This document shows positions 8,166 to 17,312 of a stretch of DNA of 44,754 nucleotides, one piece after another. A model generated the notes under the pieces. It did not search any database and had not been told where the DNA came from. It saw nothing but the letters and a program-made list of their open reading frames with translations. The stretch's first letter is position 1, and the number at the start of each line of letters is the position of its first letter. Source of the DNA: Chloroflexota bacterium (GTDB taxonomy: Bacteria > Chloroflexota > Dormibacteria > CF-121); contig VBEN01000111.1 in assembly GCA_005881175.1 (NCBI GenBank), positions 1 to 44,754 on the forward strand, read 5' to 3'. The translations under genes and the position numbers were made by a program.

Positions 8166-8974
8166 ATCCGCTCAACCGGCTCTTCGAGGTATCAGACCGT
8201 CAGGCAGGTACCCTGCCGCCGGCGCTGGCCGAACTCTATGACGGCGACCTCTGGATCCCGGATGCCTGCGTGTACGCCAACTTTGTCAGCTCGATCGATG
8301 GCATCGTGGCCCTCGAAGCCGGCACCGCGCCCTCCGGCGGGATCATCAGCGGCCGCAATGAGGCGGATCGATTCGTGATGGGCCTGCTGCGCGCCTTTGC
8401 CGATGCCGTGCTCGTCGGCGCCGGTACCGTCCGAGCCGAAGGTCCTCGGGCGCTCTGGACGCCCGAATTCATCTTCCCGGCTGCCACGGACGGTTTCCGG
8501 GCGCTGCGCCATTCGCTCAAACGGGAGGGCGAGCCGCGGCTCGTTATCGTTTCCGCGCGGGGCGAGCTGGACCCGGGCCATCGCGCGCTGCAGGTCGGCG
8601 CCCTGGTCTTGACGACGACGAGCTCCGCCGCGCGTCTGCGAAGTGTACTGCCAAGCGTGACCGAGGTGCGGGCGGTTTCTGATACTGATCCCATCGACGT
8701 CCATGAGATCCTCCAACTCCTCAAGGCCGATGGCCACCACCGGATCCTTACTGAAGGGGGTCCCCGGCTCTTTGGCCAGATGGTGGCAAATGACCAGGTC
8801 GATGAGTTGTTCCTGACGGTTTCCCCGGTGGTCGTTGGCCAGAAGGGTGAGCGATCATTCGGACTGGTCCATGGAGTGGACTTCGGTCGGACGCCAAAAA
8901 ATGGCCGGCTGCTCAGCGCTCGCCGGCATGGATCGCACCTCTTCCTCCGCTATCGGCTGGAGGCGGCGGCGTAA
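8162..8974 (+). CDS. RibD C-terminal/DHFR-fold reductase, probable CTG start
   Basis: This is a NADPH-dependent reductase of the RibD_C family (pyrimidine or pterin reductase fold). Motifs are YANFVSSIDGIVAL, ADAVLVGAGTVRAE and ILTEGGPRLFGQ, with a C-terminal LTVSPVVVG strand. The GTG at 8270 would begin inside the conserved first beta-strand (VYANFVSSIDG). The frame stays open upstream, and CTG 8162 (reading NPLNRLFEVSD) overlaps the folE stop as CTGA, giving 270 residues, so I place the start there. No ATG, GTG or TTG occurs between the upstream stop at 8048 and 8270. Substrate is not determinable from sequence. Confidence 0.8.
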   Translation: MNPLNRLFEVSDRQAGTLPPALAELYDGDLWIPDACVYANFVSSIDGIVALEAGTAPSGGIISGRNEADRFVMGLLRAFADAVLVGAGTVRAEGPRALWTPEFIFPAATDGFRALRHSLKREGEPRLVIVSARGELDPGHRALQVGALVLTTTSSAARLRSVLPSVTEVRAVSDTDPIDVHEILQLLKADGHHRILTEGGPRLFGQMVANDQVDELFLTVSPVVVGQKGERSFGLVHGVDFGRTPKNGRLLSARRHGSHLFLRYRLEAAA

Positions 8975-8977
8975 CCG

Positions 8978-9691
8978 TTGGCGGACCTCGCCGTGATCCT
9001 GGGTGCGACTGGCGGATTGGGGACAGCGATCGTCGATGCCTTCGCCACGCGCGGCGATCGGGTTATTGCGGTGGCCCGCTCGCGATCAGGGGTGTCGCAG
9101 CTCGAGTCCAAGTATCCGGGCGTCGTCTCCGGGGATACCGCCGACCTCACCTCGCGCTTCGCCGTCGATGAGCTGTGGGAGCGGATTGACCGCATCGGCG
9201 TACCGCGCTGGGTCGTCAATGCGACCGGTGGATTCCGCGCTGGCAAAGTCGCGGAGACTACGCCCGACGACTTCAGCTTCATGATGGACTTGAACCTCGG
9301 ATCCGCCTGGTGGTCGTGTCGCGCCGCGGCCCGCCGGATGCAGCGCACCTCTTCCTCCCCCTCGGGGGGCGGGCAGGGTGGGGGCATCGTCAACGTCGCC
9401 TCGAGGTCGGCGCTGGTGGCAGAACCGGGTGCGGCAGCCTATGCCGTGGCGAAGGCTGGCGTCATCAAGCTGACCGAGGTGCTGGCCGCGGAGCTGAAGG
9501 TGGCAGAGATCCGCGTCAACGCCGTGGTCCCGGCCATCATCGATACACCGGCGAACCGGCAATCGCTTCCGGAAAAGCTGATCGCAAAGGCGGTCGCGCC
9601 GGGCGAGATCGCGGCGGTGATCGCCTATCTGTGCAGCGATGCGGCCAGGGCGATCACCGGCGTGGCGCTCCCCGTCTACGGCCGGTACTGA
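8978..9691 (+). CDS. Short-chain dehydrogenase/reductase with repeat insertion
   Basis: This 237-residue classical-type SDR has a Rossmann cofactor motif GATGGLG (9-15), an NATGG strand, a VASRSAL catalytic Ser region and the YAVAK catalytic pair. The TTG start follows the previous stop by 3 nt. Between ARRMQR and GIVNVAS the protein carries an extra Ser/Gly-rich loop (TSSSPSGGGQGG) encoded by a palindromic repeat copy. Being last in the folE operon, it could be a pteridine reductase of FolM type (inference); the sequence does not prove it. Confidence 0.88.
   Translation: MADLAVILGATGGLGTAIVDAFATRGDRVIAVARSRSGVSQLESKYPGVVSGDTADLTSRFAVDELWERIDRIGVPRWVVNATGGFRAGKVAETTPDDFSFMMDLNLGSAWWSCRAAARRMQRTSSSPSGGGQGGGIVNVASRSALVAEPGAAAYAVAKAGVIKLTEVLAAELKVAEIRVNAVVPAIIDTPANRQSLPEKLIAKAVAPGEIAAVIAYLCSDAARAITGVALPVYGRY
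9354..9385 (+). repeat. Palindromic G/C-strand repeat, copy A
   Basis: CCTCCCCCTC, a G-run, then GGGCAGGGTGGGGG. It matches the other four copies in arm sequence and in the GGGCAGGGT-type tail. It lies inside the SDR gene, read in frame as a Ser/Gly-rich loop. Confidence 0.6.
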
Positions 9692-9713
9692 TTCGGCCGT
9701 CCGGAGGTCGAGG

Positions 9714-10751
9714 TCAGGTCGTCCCGCTGGCGGAGGGGACGCCGAGATCGCGGGCCAGGATGTCGTCGGCGGTGCTCTGCCTGGCGTCCTGTTCCCTGGC
9801 GGAGTTTCCCCGCGACTGGTCCTCGGCGTCATTTGTCGCCGTCGCCCAGGTGGTATAGGCGTCCGCCAGCGCAGTGTTGGCATTGATCAGGGCTGTGGCG
9901 TCGGCCTTGTCCCTGTCCGGCCAGCAAATCGCGCCCAGTCCGTCGTTGTAGGTTTTCAGCGCTGCCGCGATGTGCCGCTTCGGTGCGCTTTCGCAGTCAA
10001 CGGTGTCGCACGCATTGATCGTTTTGAAGTCCGTGTTGTAGGTCTGGACGAAGGCGTTGTGCAGGCGGGTCATCCGGTTCCCAAGCTCGGTGCGATTGTC
10101 CAGGCAGCCGCCGCTGTCGACCGTCTTCACCACCACAAAGGCGATGACGGCTGCCACGACCACGCCTGCCACATACGGTCCTGGCCGCGAGAGCAACGGC
10201 TTGCCAGGGGTCAGGGGGGCCGGGATCTTGCTCTCGGCGTTGGGGTCTTTCTGCGGAGGCCCGAGCGCCTTGACCTTTCGCCAGGCGTTCAGGTTCAGCA
10301 GCAGCGTGATCGGTGTGATGAAGAACGAAAAGATCCCGAACCAGCCCTGGAACAGGGTGTTGTTCTGGTGGTGGCGAAGCAACGCGGTGCCACAGTCGCG
10401 GCAGAATGGCCCGCGGGTGGTCTTGTGCACCATCCAAACCAGGCGTCCGTTGTGCTCGTGGATCGTCATGTTCGCGGCCGGCTTCGAGCCACACAGTTTG
10501 CAGGCCAGTGGTTGTCCAGCAACAATCTCCCTCGCCCCTTGCGGGGGAGGGTTGGGGTTGGGGGTTGATACACCGACGCCCAGAGACTGGGCCGTGCGCC
10601 GGGCGGCATCGGCGGCGGCCTGGTTGTCGTGGCCCTGGACGATCTCGTTGAGCGCGGCGCCGACGGCCGCCTCCTGGACCATGTCGTTGCCGCCGATCTC
10701 GCGGCGAACCCAATTCGCCCAGAACTTGCGCGCCTGATCCTGGTCGATCAC
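9714..10751 (-). CDS. Zinc-ribbon membrane protein, unknown function
   Basis: I do not recognise the family of this 345-residue protein. It has an N-terminal helical region (1-60), a zinc-ribbon-like pair CKLC (84-87) and CRDC (117-120) flanking NMTIHEHNGRLVWMVH, a hydrophobic segment near 136-155, a cytoplasmic basic linker, a second membrane segment near 193-210, and a C-terminal domain with Cys216 and further Cys that may form disulfides outside. Residues 63-73 (TPNPNPPPQGA) are the translation of a palindromic repeat. The GTG start at 10751 is 52 nt after the nei stop, same strand. Confidence 0.7.
   Translation of the reverse strand: MIDQDQARKFWANWVRREIGGNDMVQEAAVGAALNEIVQGHDNQAAADAARRTAQSLGVGVSTPNPNPPPQGAREIVAGQPLACKLCGSKPAANMTIHEHNGRLVWMVHKTTRGPFCRDCGTALLRHHQNNTLFQGWFGIFSFFITPITLLLNLNAWRKVKALGPPQKDPNAESKIPAPLTPGKPLLSRPGPYVAGVVVAAVIAFVVVKTVDSGGCLDNRTELGNRMTRLHNAFVQTYNTDFKTINACDTVDCESAPKRHIAAALKTYNDGLGAICWPDRDKADATALINANTALADAYTTWATATNDAEDQSRGNSAREQDARQSTADDILARDLGVPSASGTT
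10527..10564 (+). repeat. Palindromic G/C-strand repeat, copy B
   Basis: CTCCCTCGCCCCTT, then GCGGGGGAGGG, then GTTGGGGTTGGGGG. The arms CTCCC(T)CGC and GCGGGGGAG are complementary. It is inside the zinc-ribbon membrane protein gene and translated on the minus strand as a Pro-rich insertion. Confidence 0.75.
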
Positions 10752-10803
10752 GCGGTCAATATCCCCCCATTGCCCGGCTTACCGAAAGGGTCGCGATATT
10801 AGG

Positions 10804-11571
10804 TCATCGGGTCGGGACGGGCTTTCTTGCCGGTTGGCCCTGGCAGCTGGGGCAGAAATAGGTGAGCCGCGCCTGCACCCCCTGGGCGCGGACTCGAATT
10901 GGCATTTCGCATCGGGGACACGGCCGGCCGCCCCGGCCGTGGACCGCGGCTCGCTGATGGGCAATCGGCGTAAGGAGGTTTCGTCGCATGAGCTGCCGGG
11001 CCGTCGTATAGACGCGGCGCAGCGTCGGCTCATCGAGTTTTGCGGGCGCCGTCCAGGGATCGAGCCGGAGCGCCCACAATGTCTCGCACTTATAGATGTT
11101 GCCGACGCCGGCGCAGACGCGTTGCTCGAGGAGCAGTTCTGCGATGCTGGGGGCTTCCGATCGACGGGCGCGCCGGATCACTTCATCCAGGTCGAACGGA
11201 TCGACGAGGATGTCGGGCCCCAGGTGGCCTACCGCCAGGCGCTCGTCGACGACCAGCTCCATGAGGGGAGCGGCAAAGCACACGGCAACGGCTTCCGGGA
11301 AGGTCAGCACAGCAGTGGCGCGCCGCTCCGGCTGGCGCCAGCGCTCGCCCGGCCGGTAGACATGCCAGGCGCCGGTCATGCGCATGTGTGAATGCAGCGT
11401 GATCCCGCCCGCGAAATGCATCAGCAGATGTTTGCCGTTTGCGTCGACGGCCTCGAGCTGCCGCCCCTTCAGTCGCGCGAGCGCCGCCGGCCTCGCTTCC
11501 AGGACGATCTGGCCGGCGAGGCGTCGCCGCAACGCGGCGGCGGTCCGCCAGATCGTGTCGCCTTCAGGCAT
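10804..11571 (-). CDS. nei: Fpg/Nei-family DNA glycosylase (Nei2-like)
   Basis: This 255-residue bifunctional DNA glycosylase/AP lyase removes oxidised bases. The catalytic N-terminus PEGDTI (Pro2, Glu3 after Met removal), the GKHLLMHF region, an H2TH-like stretch with AGVGNIYKCE, and a C-terminal zinc finger (CPRC ... CPSC) are all visible. It starts 8 nt inside the end of lhr, so the two are translationally coupled. The same lhr-nei adjacency is known in mycobacteria and supports a joint DNA-repair role. Confidence 0.93.
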   Translation of the reverse strand: MPEGDTIWRTAAALRRRLAGQIVLEARPAALARLKGRQLEAVDANGKHLLMHFAGGITLHSHMRMTGAWHVYRPGERWRQPERRATAVLTFPEAVAVCFAAPLMELVVDERLAVGHLGPDILVDPFDLDEVIRRARRSEAPSIAELLLEQRVCAGVGNIYKCETLWALRLDPWTAPAKLDEPTLRRVYTTARQLMRRNLLTPIAHQRAAVHGRGGRPCPRCEMPIRVRAQGVQARLTYFCPSCQGQPARKPVPTR

Positions 11572-14500
11572 GGACCGGGCGGCGCTCCGGCCAGAGCACT
11601 ACGCCTTTCGGCGTCGTGCCGAACCCGGCTTCGCGGAGCATGCCGTCCAGATGCGAGCCCTTGATGGCTTGGCCGTCGATGCTCTGGATCTCCAGCTTTC
11701 CGATACGGGCGGCGATCCCCGCGAGCGCGTGAAGGTGGGATAGCTGCACGTCGCCGACCGTGAGCAACGAGCGCCCACCCCGTTCGAGATACAGCCGCAA
11801 CTCGCCACCATCGAGGACGACGTAGGCGCCGGCGGCGCGGGCCATTCGCGACTCATGCTCCGGCCATGGAATGGTGGTCCCGTACGGGCTCGCCGGGTCG
11901 GTGGCGGCCAGCGCCACCACCTTCGACTCCTCGTCGCGCGAGCCGCGAAGCCGGTCGACGGCGCCCGGCAGGGCAAACTGCAGGCCACCCAGGCCGTCGA
12001 TGAAGTAGCCTCGCCGGATCTTGCCGGCCTCCTCCATTGCGCGCAGCACGGGGTAGAGTGCGGCGAAGCCGCCGCTGATGCTTTCGGCAAGCGCCGCCTC
12101 CCGGGTCAGGACACCGTATCGCTGTAAGAGCACACCGGCCATCGCGTGGAGATGCTCGGTGGTCGAGAGCTGGGGGCGCAGCAGGTCGCCGACCAGCGAC
12201 CAGCGGCCGGCCGCCGCGGGCGGTCCCAGCCGCATCAACGGCCGGCGTGGATTGCGACGCATCCGTGGTCCGAGCATCCGAAGCGGGAGAAAGGTGTCGT
12301 TCGTAACTTCGCCCGCCCACACCATGTCCCAGAGCGCGTCGAGCACGCCGTCCTCGTCGGTTGAGCCGGTGGCGTAATAGAGATCGCGGAAGAATGATGC
12401 GCCGCGGCTTTGCAGGTGATCGCGCAGGCGCTCATGGATTTCGCCACTCGGCCGCTCTTCCGGCTCGCGGATCAAGCGCGGTCCGTCGGACCGGAGATAC
12501 AGCGCGACCCGCCCATCGGAGCTGCCCAGCGATCCCCGGCCGGTCCAGACCACCTCGCCCATCGAGATCAGTTGGTCAAGGAGTTGCGGCCGATACTCGC
12601 GTACCCGAACCGGGAGCACGTCCCGTTCGAGCACCGACGCCGGGATGGCACAGCCCTGGAGCTGGAAGATGATCTCGGTGAGCCGATCGAGTCCGCTCGC
12701 CTGAACGCCGACGCCGTGCCAGCCCGGCAGGAAACGACCCAGGACGTCGACCGGCACCGGCTCGACCTCGCGTCGCAGCGCCGCCAGTGACTTCCGGCGC
12801 AGCGACCGCAGGACATCGGGATGGCAGTATTCGCGCCCGGCATGACCCGGCCGAAACTCCCCTGCGACAATGTCGCCCCGGCCGGCGAGCCGCCGCAGCG
12901 CTTGCTCCACCTCCCGCAGCGGAAGCCGCCAACGCGCCGCCGGGTCGGCGCTGAAGAAGGGGACGTGGGTCCGCGCCCAGCGGACCAGGAGGGACGCCAG
13001 AGGCTCGTTGACTTTTTCGAGGAACGCATCGGGGAGGCCGACCGGCAGCGCGACGCCGAGCGCGTCGCGATAACGCGCGACATCCTCGGCGGCGATCCAC
13101 CGCTCCTCGTCGGCGATGCGTACTCGGACAGAACGGCGCTCGCGCTCCAACTGATCGAGCCATTCGGCACGGATTCCGCGAGCCTCCGCTTCGAGTCCGG
13201 TCAGATCGCCGAGCCGCCGGAGCAGGTCGGCCGCCTCATCGGTGTCGCGAGGCCAGCGTTCTTTCAGCAGACCCTGCAGCTCGAGTTCCAGGAGTTCGAT
13301 CGCCCGCGGATCGAGCAGCTCCCGAAGCTCCTCGGTGCCAAGCAGCTCGGCCAGGAGCTCTTTATCCAGCGTCAACGCCTGCGCTCGTCGCTCGGCCAGC
13401 GGCGCATCGCCCTCGTACATGTACTGGCCGATGTAATCGAAGACCAGGGTGGAGGCGAACGGCGAGGCGCGCTCGGTGTCGACCACAACGGTGCGGACCT
13501 CCCGCGCCCGAATCGCACCCATCAGCTCACGCAGGCCATCCATGTCAAAGACGTCGCTCAGGCATTCGCGGTAGGTTTCGATCAGGATCGGGAACTCGGC
13601 GTGCTTGCTGGCGACCTGCAGCAGGTCATGGCTGCGCTGGCGTTGCTGCCAGAGCGGAGTGCGCTCACCCGGCCGACGCCGAGGTAGCAAAAGGGCCCGG
13701 GCCGCATTCTCGCGGAAGCGCGAGGCGAAGAGCGCCGAGCCGTGCAGCTGCGAGGTCACGAGTTCGCGCACCTCCTCCGGGTCGAGAAGCAGGTCCTCGA
13801 TGTCGGGCGCCCGGTCGGCCTCCGGTAGGCGGAGCGCGAATCCGTCGTCCGTATAGATCATCTGCACTTCGAGATCGAGCCGCTCTTGCATCCGCGCCCG
13901 CGCCGCCAAGGCCCAGGGCGCATGCACGCGAGCCCCGAACGGCGTCAGCACCGACAGTCGCCAATCACCGAGCTGATCGCGGAATCGCTCGATCACAATG
14001 GTGCGGTCGGTCGGCACGGTTCCAGTGGCCTGAACCTGATCCGAGAGGTAGTCCAACAGGTTGCGGGCGGCGCGGTCATCGAAGCGAGAGCGCTCCCGCA
14101 AACGGCCGACGGCGGCTTCGGGGTCCATCGCGGTCAGCTCGCGCATCGCCTGTCCCATGGCGCGTCCGACCTCGACCGGCCGGCCGAGCGCGTCACCGTG
14201 CCAGAACGCAATCCGTCCCGGTTCGCCGGGTGCCGGCGTCACCATCACCTGGGACGGCGTGATGTCGGCGACCCGCCACGTGGTGGCGCCAAGCACGAAC
14301 GTCTCGCCTGGTCGCATCTCGTAGACCATCTCCTCATCCAGTTCGCCGACGCGCTTGCCGTCATCGAGCAGGTTCACGGAGAAGAGGCCGCGGTCGGGGA
14401 TGGTGCCGCCGCTCACCACCGCCAGCCGCTGCGCACCGGCACGGCCACGGATTTTTCCTTCCAGACGATCCCAGACGATGCGCGGGCGCAGCTCGGCGAA

Positions 14501-15937
14501 TTCATCCGAGGGATAGCGCCCGCTCAGCATGTCGAGCGTGGACTCGAAGGCGCGCGGGCCGAGGTCGCTGAAGGGATAAGCACGATGCACCAGCTCGGAG
14601 ATCTCCGCGACCGACCAGGCCTCCATAGCGGTCATCGCCACGATCTGCTGGGCAAGGACATCGAGCGGGTTGCGGGGGACCCGGGTGGTCTCGATCTCGC
14701 CGCGGAGCATCCGGTCGACGACGACCGCGGTCTCGAGCAGGTCGCCGCGGTACTTGGGGAAGATGGTGCCTTTCGATGGCTCGCCGACCGAATGGCCGGC
14801 CCGGCCGATCCGCTGGATGCCGCTGGCGACGCTGGTGGGTGACTCGACCTGGATCACGAGGTCGACGGCGCCCATGTCGATGCCGAGTTCCAGGCTGGAA
14901 GTGGCGACGAGCCCCGGGAGGCGGCCTGCCTTCAGTGCATCCTCTATTAACAGGCGTTGTTCCTTTGCGATCGAGCCGTGATGCGCTCGCACCAGGTCCT
15001 CGCCGGCCAGTTCATTGATGGCGGCCGCCAGCCGCTCCGCCAGCCGCCGAGAGTTGACGAAGATGATGGTCGAGCGGTGTTGGCGGACCAGCTCCAGGAT
15101 GCGGGGATGGATCGCCGGCCAGATGCTACGGCGCGGCCCGTCGGGCTCGGGGCCAATCACCGCGGACGGTCCGCTATACACTTCAGTCCCGCGCTCGAGA
15201 TCGGCCATGTCCTCGACCGGCACTTCGACCGTGATCTCCATGGGCTTGATGCGGCCGGCGTCGACGATGGTTACCGCCCGGTTCGTGCCACCGAGGAACT
15301 TCGCCGTTTCGCTCAGTGGGCGCTGCGTGGCAGACAAGCCGATCCGCTGCGGCTCGGCTTTGGTGATGGCGGCGAGCCGCTCGAGGCTGAGCGCCAGGTG
15401 GGCTCCGCGCTTCGTCTCCGCCATCGAATGGATCTCGTCGACGATCACCCACCGGACGGATGGTAGGATCTGCCGCGCCGCGCTGGTGAGGAGAAGGAAG
15501 AGCGACTCGGGCGTCGTGATCAGGATGTCGGGCGGGTGGCGCTCCATGTGCCGGCGATCGCGCACAGGCGTGTCGCCGGTGCGGATCGCCACCGTGATGG
15601 GTGACAGGGCGGCGCCCATGCGCTCGGCCTGTAACCAGATGCCACGCAGGGGCGCCTGCAGGTTGCGCTCGATGTCGACGGTGAGCGCCTTGAGCGGCGA
15701 GACATACAACACGCGGCAGCGCTCGCCTTCTGCCGGCACCGCCTCGGTCGCCAACCGATCGATGCACCAGAAGAAGGCCGCCAGCGTCTTGCCGCTGCCG
15801 GTCGGTGCCGACATCAGCGTGTGCTGGCCGGCCGCCACCGATCGCCAGCCGCCATCCTGGACCTCGGTGGGGGCCGAAAACGCTCCCGAAAACCAGGCGC
15901 GCGCCGCAGGCGAAAACATGTCCAGAACGGTGGGCAT
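11564..15937 (-). CDS. lhr: Lhr-type giant superfamily 2 DNA helicase
   Basis: This protein of about 1457 residues is the longest gene of the window. It has Walker A APTGSGKT (44-51), DEIH box VDEIHSMAE, motif III LSATQRPL, motif VI IQRIGRAGHS, then the winged-helix and Lhr-core beta-barrel region and the long C-terminal domain typical of bacterial Lhr. It is a 3'-5' ATP-dependent DNA translocase and helicase linked to repair. I start at ATG 15937 (MPTVLDMFSPAARAWF); an in-frame ATG at 15973 lies upstream but adds non-homologous residues. Its end overlaps nei by 8 nt. Confidence 0.95.
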   Translation of the reverse strand: MPTVLDMFSPAARAWFSGAFSAPTEVQDGGWRSVAAGQHTLMSAPTGSGKTLAAFFWCIDRLATEAVPAEGERCRVLYVSPLKALTVDIERNLQAPLRGIWLQAERMGAALSPITVAIRTGDTPVRDRRHMERHPPDILITTPESLFLLLTSAARQILPSVRWVIVDEIHSMAETKRGAHLALSLERLAAITKAEPQRIGLSATQRPLSETAKFLGGTNRAVTIVDAGRIKPMEITVEVPVEDMADLERGTEVYSGPSAVIGPEPDGPRRSIWPAIHPRILELVRQHRSTIIFVNSRRLAERLAAAINELAGEDLVRAHHGSIAKEQRLLIEDALKAGRLPGLVATSSLELGIDMGAVDLVIQVESPTSVASGIQRIGRAGHSVGEPSKGTIFPKYRGDLLETAVVVDRMLRGEIETTRVPRNPLDVLAQQIVAMTAMEAWSVAEISELVHRAYPFSDLGPRAFESTLDMLSGRYPSDEFAELRPRIVWDRLEGKIRGRAGAQRLAVVSGGTIPDRGLFSVNLLDDGKRVGELDEEMVYEMRPGETFVLGATTWRVADITPSQVMVTPAPGEPGRIAFWHGDALGRPVEVGRAMGQAMRELTAMDPEAAVGRLRERSRFDDRAARNLLDYLSDQVQATGTVPTDRTIVIERFRDQLGDWRLSVLTPFGARVHAPWALAARARMQERLDLEVQMIYTDDGFALRLPEADRAPDIEDLLLDPEEVRELVTSQLHGSALFASRFRENAARALLLPRRRPGERTPLWQQRQRSHDLLQVASKHAEFPILIETYRECLSDVFDMDGLRELMGAIRAREVRTVVVDTERASPFASTLVFDYIGQYMYEGDAPLAERRAQALTLDKELLAELLGTEELRELLDPRAIELLELELQGLLKERWPRDTDEAADLLRRLGDLTGLEAEARGIRAEWLDQLERERRSVRVRIADEERWIAAEDVARYRDALGVALPVGLPDAFLEKVNEPLASLLVRWARTHVPFFSADPAARWRLPLREVEQALRRLAGRGDIVAGEFRPGHAGREYCHPDVLRSLRRKSLAALRREVEPVPVDVLGRFLPGWHGVGVQASGLDRLTEIIFQLQGCAIPASVLERDVLPVRVREYRPQLLDQLISMGEVVWTGRGSLGSSDGRVALYLRSDGPRLIREPEERPSGEIHERLRDHLQSRGASFFRDLYYATGSTDEDGVLDALWDMVWAGEVTNDTFLPLRMLGPRMRRNPRRPLMRLGPPAAAGRWSLVGDLLRPQLSTTEHLHAMAGVLLQRYGVLTREAALAESISGGFAALYPVLRAMEEAGKIRRGYFIDGLGGLQFALPGAVDRLRGSRDEESKVVALAATDPASPYGTTIPWPEHESRMARAAGAYVVLDGGELRLYLERGGRSLLTVGDVQLSHLHALAGIAARIGKLEIQSIDGQAIKGSHLDGMLREAGFGTTPKGVVLWPERRPVHA

Positions 15938-15947
15938 GGGTCTCAGT

Positions 15948-16970
15948 TTATTGCCCTTGCCGGGCCGGTCCAAACCTGAACGAGCGAAGCAGGTCCTCGG
16001 GCGTCAGCGGTCGATGGGTCTCAAAGACCGCGTGTCCGGCCTCGAGCAGACCAGCGTTGTACGGCGTCGGGCGGCCGATCCGCTCGCCGAGCGTGACGAT
16101 CTCCCCGTTGAGGTAGTCGAGCTCGCTGCTCGAGCCACGCCGGAGGCTCTGGAGGGTCGATGGCCCGTAGGTGCTGTCCGGCGGAAAACTGCCGGCCAGT
16201 CGGGGACCAAACAGGCGACTGCTGATGGCAAAAGGGAGGAGTGCCATCGTCCTGAAGGTCCGCGCCCGCCGGCTTTGATCGAGCGCGTATCCACCCGCCT
16301 GCGCCGTCCTGACGCCCTCGCGAATGGTCGCGATCGCCAGCCGTGCCAGTCCTCTGTGCCGCAGCGCCTTGCCAATCGGTAAGCCGGTGATGGCCATGAT
16401 GGCGTTGTTGAGGTTCGCCATCAGCTTCGTCCAGCGGGCCCGCGCGATGTCCGGGACGTGCTCCGTTTTCATGATCGGGCTGAGCAGCGCGAGGACCGCC
16501 TCGACCCGATCGGCCGACTCCGGAAAGGGCGCTCCCACCTGCAACAGCGCGCCGGTATTTTGTTCGACCACCCCCGGCTCGAGATAGGTCGCACTGAGAT
16601 TCAGGACGCAACCGACGATGCGGTCGCCCCCGAGGATGCCGGCCGCTTCGCCATCTGAGCGAACGCCGTTCTGCATGGTGAGGACCGTGGCGTTCGAATG
16701 CACCCCGGCGATCTCGCGGCAGGCGCGCGTTACGTCCTGGGACTTGACAGTAAGCAGAATGATGTCGGCGTCGTCAGCGAGCGTCGTGGTTGCCGGCAGG
16801 CGAACCCTCCGGGTCTTGCCCTGGTCCTTGAGGAGAAGCCCATTGGCGCGGATCGCGTCGACATGGTCCTGACGCCCGATCAGGCGCACATCGGCGCCAG
16901 CTTCGTGCAGCCGAGCTCCCACGAGACTGCCGATGGCCCCAGCCCCCAGAACTACAACCTTTTGCGGCAT
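15948..16970 (-). CDS. Ketopantoate reductase-family oxidoreductase (PanE/ApbA)
   Basis: This 340-residue NADPH-dependent reductase has a GAGAIGSLVGARL Rossmann motif, LTVKSQDV, the conserved TMQNGV turn, and a C-terminal helical domain with KLMANLNNAIMAITG and SSELDYLNGEIV (substrate and dimer region). The fold reduces 2-dehydropantoate for CoA synthesis, but many paralogues act on other 2-keto acids, so the symbol panE is not assigned. ATG 16970 is the first start that gives the cofactor motif immediately. Its end is 10 nt upstream of lhr. Confidence 0.87.
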   Translation of the reverse strand: MPQKVVVLGAGAIGSLVGARLHEAGADVRLIGRQDHVDAIRANGLLLKDQGKTRRVRLPATTTLADDADIILLTVKSQDVTRACREIAGVHSNATVLTMQNGVRSDGEAAGILGGDRIVGCVLNLSATYLEPGVVEQNTGALLQVGAPFPESADRVEAVLALLSPIMKTEHVPDIARARWTKLMANLNNAIMAITGLPIGKALRHRGLARLAIATIREGVRTAQAGGYALDQSRRARTFRTMALLPFAISSRLFGPRLAGSFPPDSTYGPSTLQSLRRGSSSELDYLNGEIVTLGERIGRPTPYNAGLLEAGHAVFETHRPLTPEDLLRSFRFGPARQGQ

Positions 16971-17072
16971 CCGCCCATACAACTTACATATGAGCGGGCT
17001 CGGTTGAACTGGCGGTGGTCGATTGCCCAGCCGACGTGTTCCGGGGCACCGGCGAGACACTGGTAGCCGGTT

Positions 17073-17099
17073 GGCGGAAGCAGCAATACAGCTTCCGCC
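17073..17099. repeat. Perfect 9-bp inverted repeat (hairpin)
   Basis: GGCGGAAGC, a 9-nt loop, then GCTTCCGCC. No T-run follows on either strand, so it is not a standard terminator. Possible operator or structured leader element of unknown role. Confidence 0.5.
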
Positions 17100-17290
17100 T
17101 CGGTTTCTCGAGGCCGGGAGATGTTCGGAATCCGGGCGGTGGCGCCTACCCGACCGTTTACTCCATCCTTGTAACGACCAAGAGCTGACGCTTTGGTCGC
17201 AACCAGACTCGTCTGCACTGGTCTGTCGACCTGCAAATGTAGCGTATACAGTGGCATAAAATCTGCTACCATGTATGTAGTGTTTGAGCC

Positions 17291-17312
17291 GCGCTCAGAT
17301 CGATCTGCGCGC
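17291..17312. repeat. 22-bp near-perfect palindrome upstream of YggT-like gene
   Basis: The core CAGATCGATCTG is flanked by GCGC on both sides with one mismatched pair. It lies 19 nt before ATG 17331, directly ahead of the AGAGGAGAA ribosome site. It could be a dimeric-regulator operator or an RNA hairpin that limits ribosome access. Confidence 0.5.

Noticed and set aside
15015-16382. 455-codon plus-strand open frame
   Set aside because: Antisense to lhr and the PanE-like gene, with Arg/Ser-rich shadow composition.
17073-17099. Hairpin as a rho-independent terminator
   Set aside because: No T-run follows on either strand, and no gene ends beside it.
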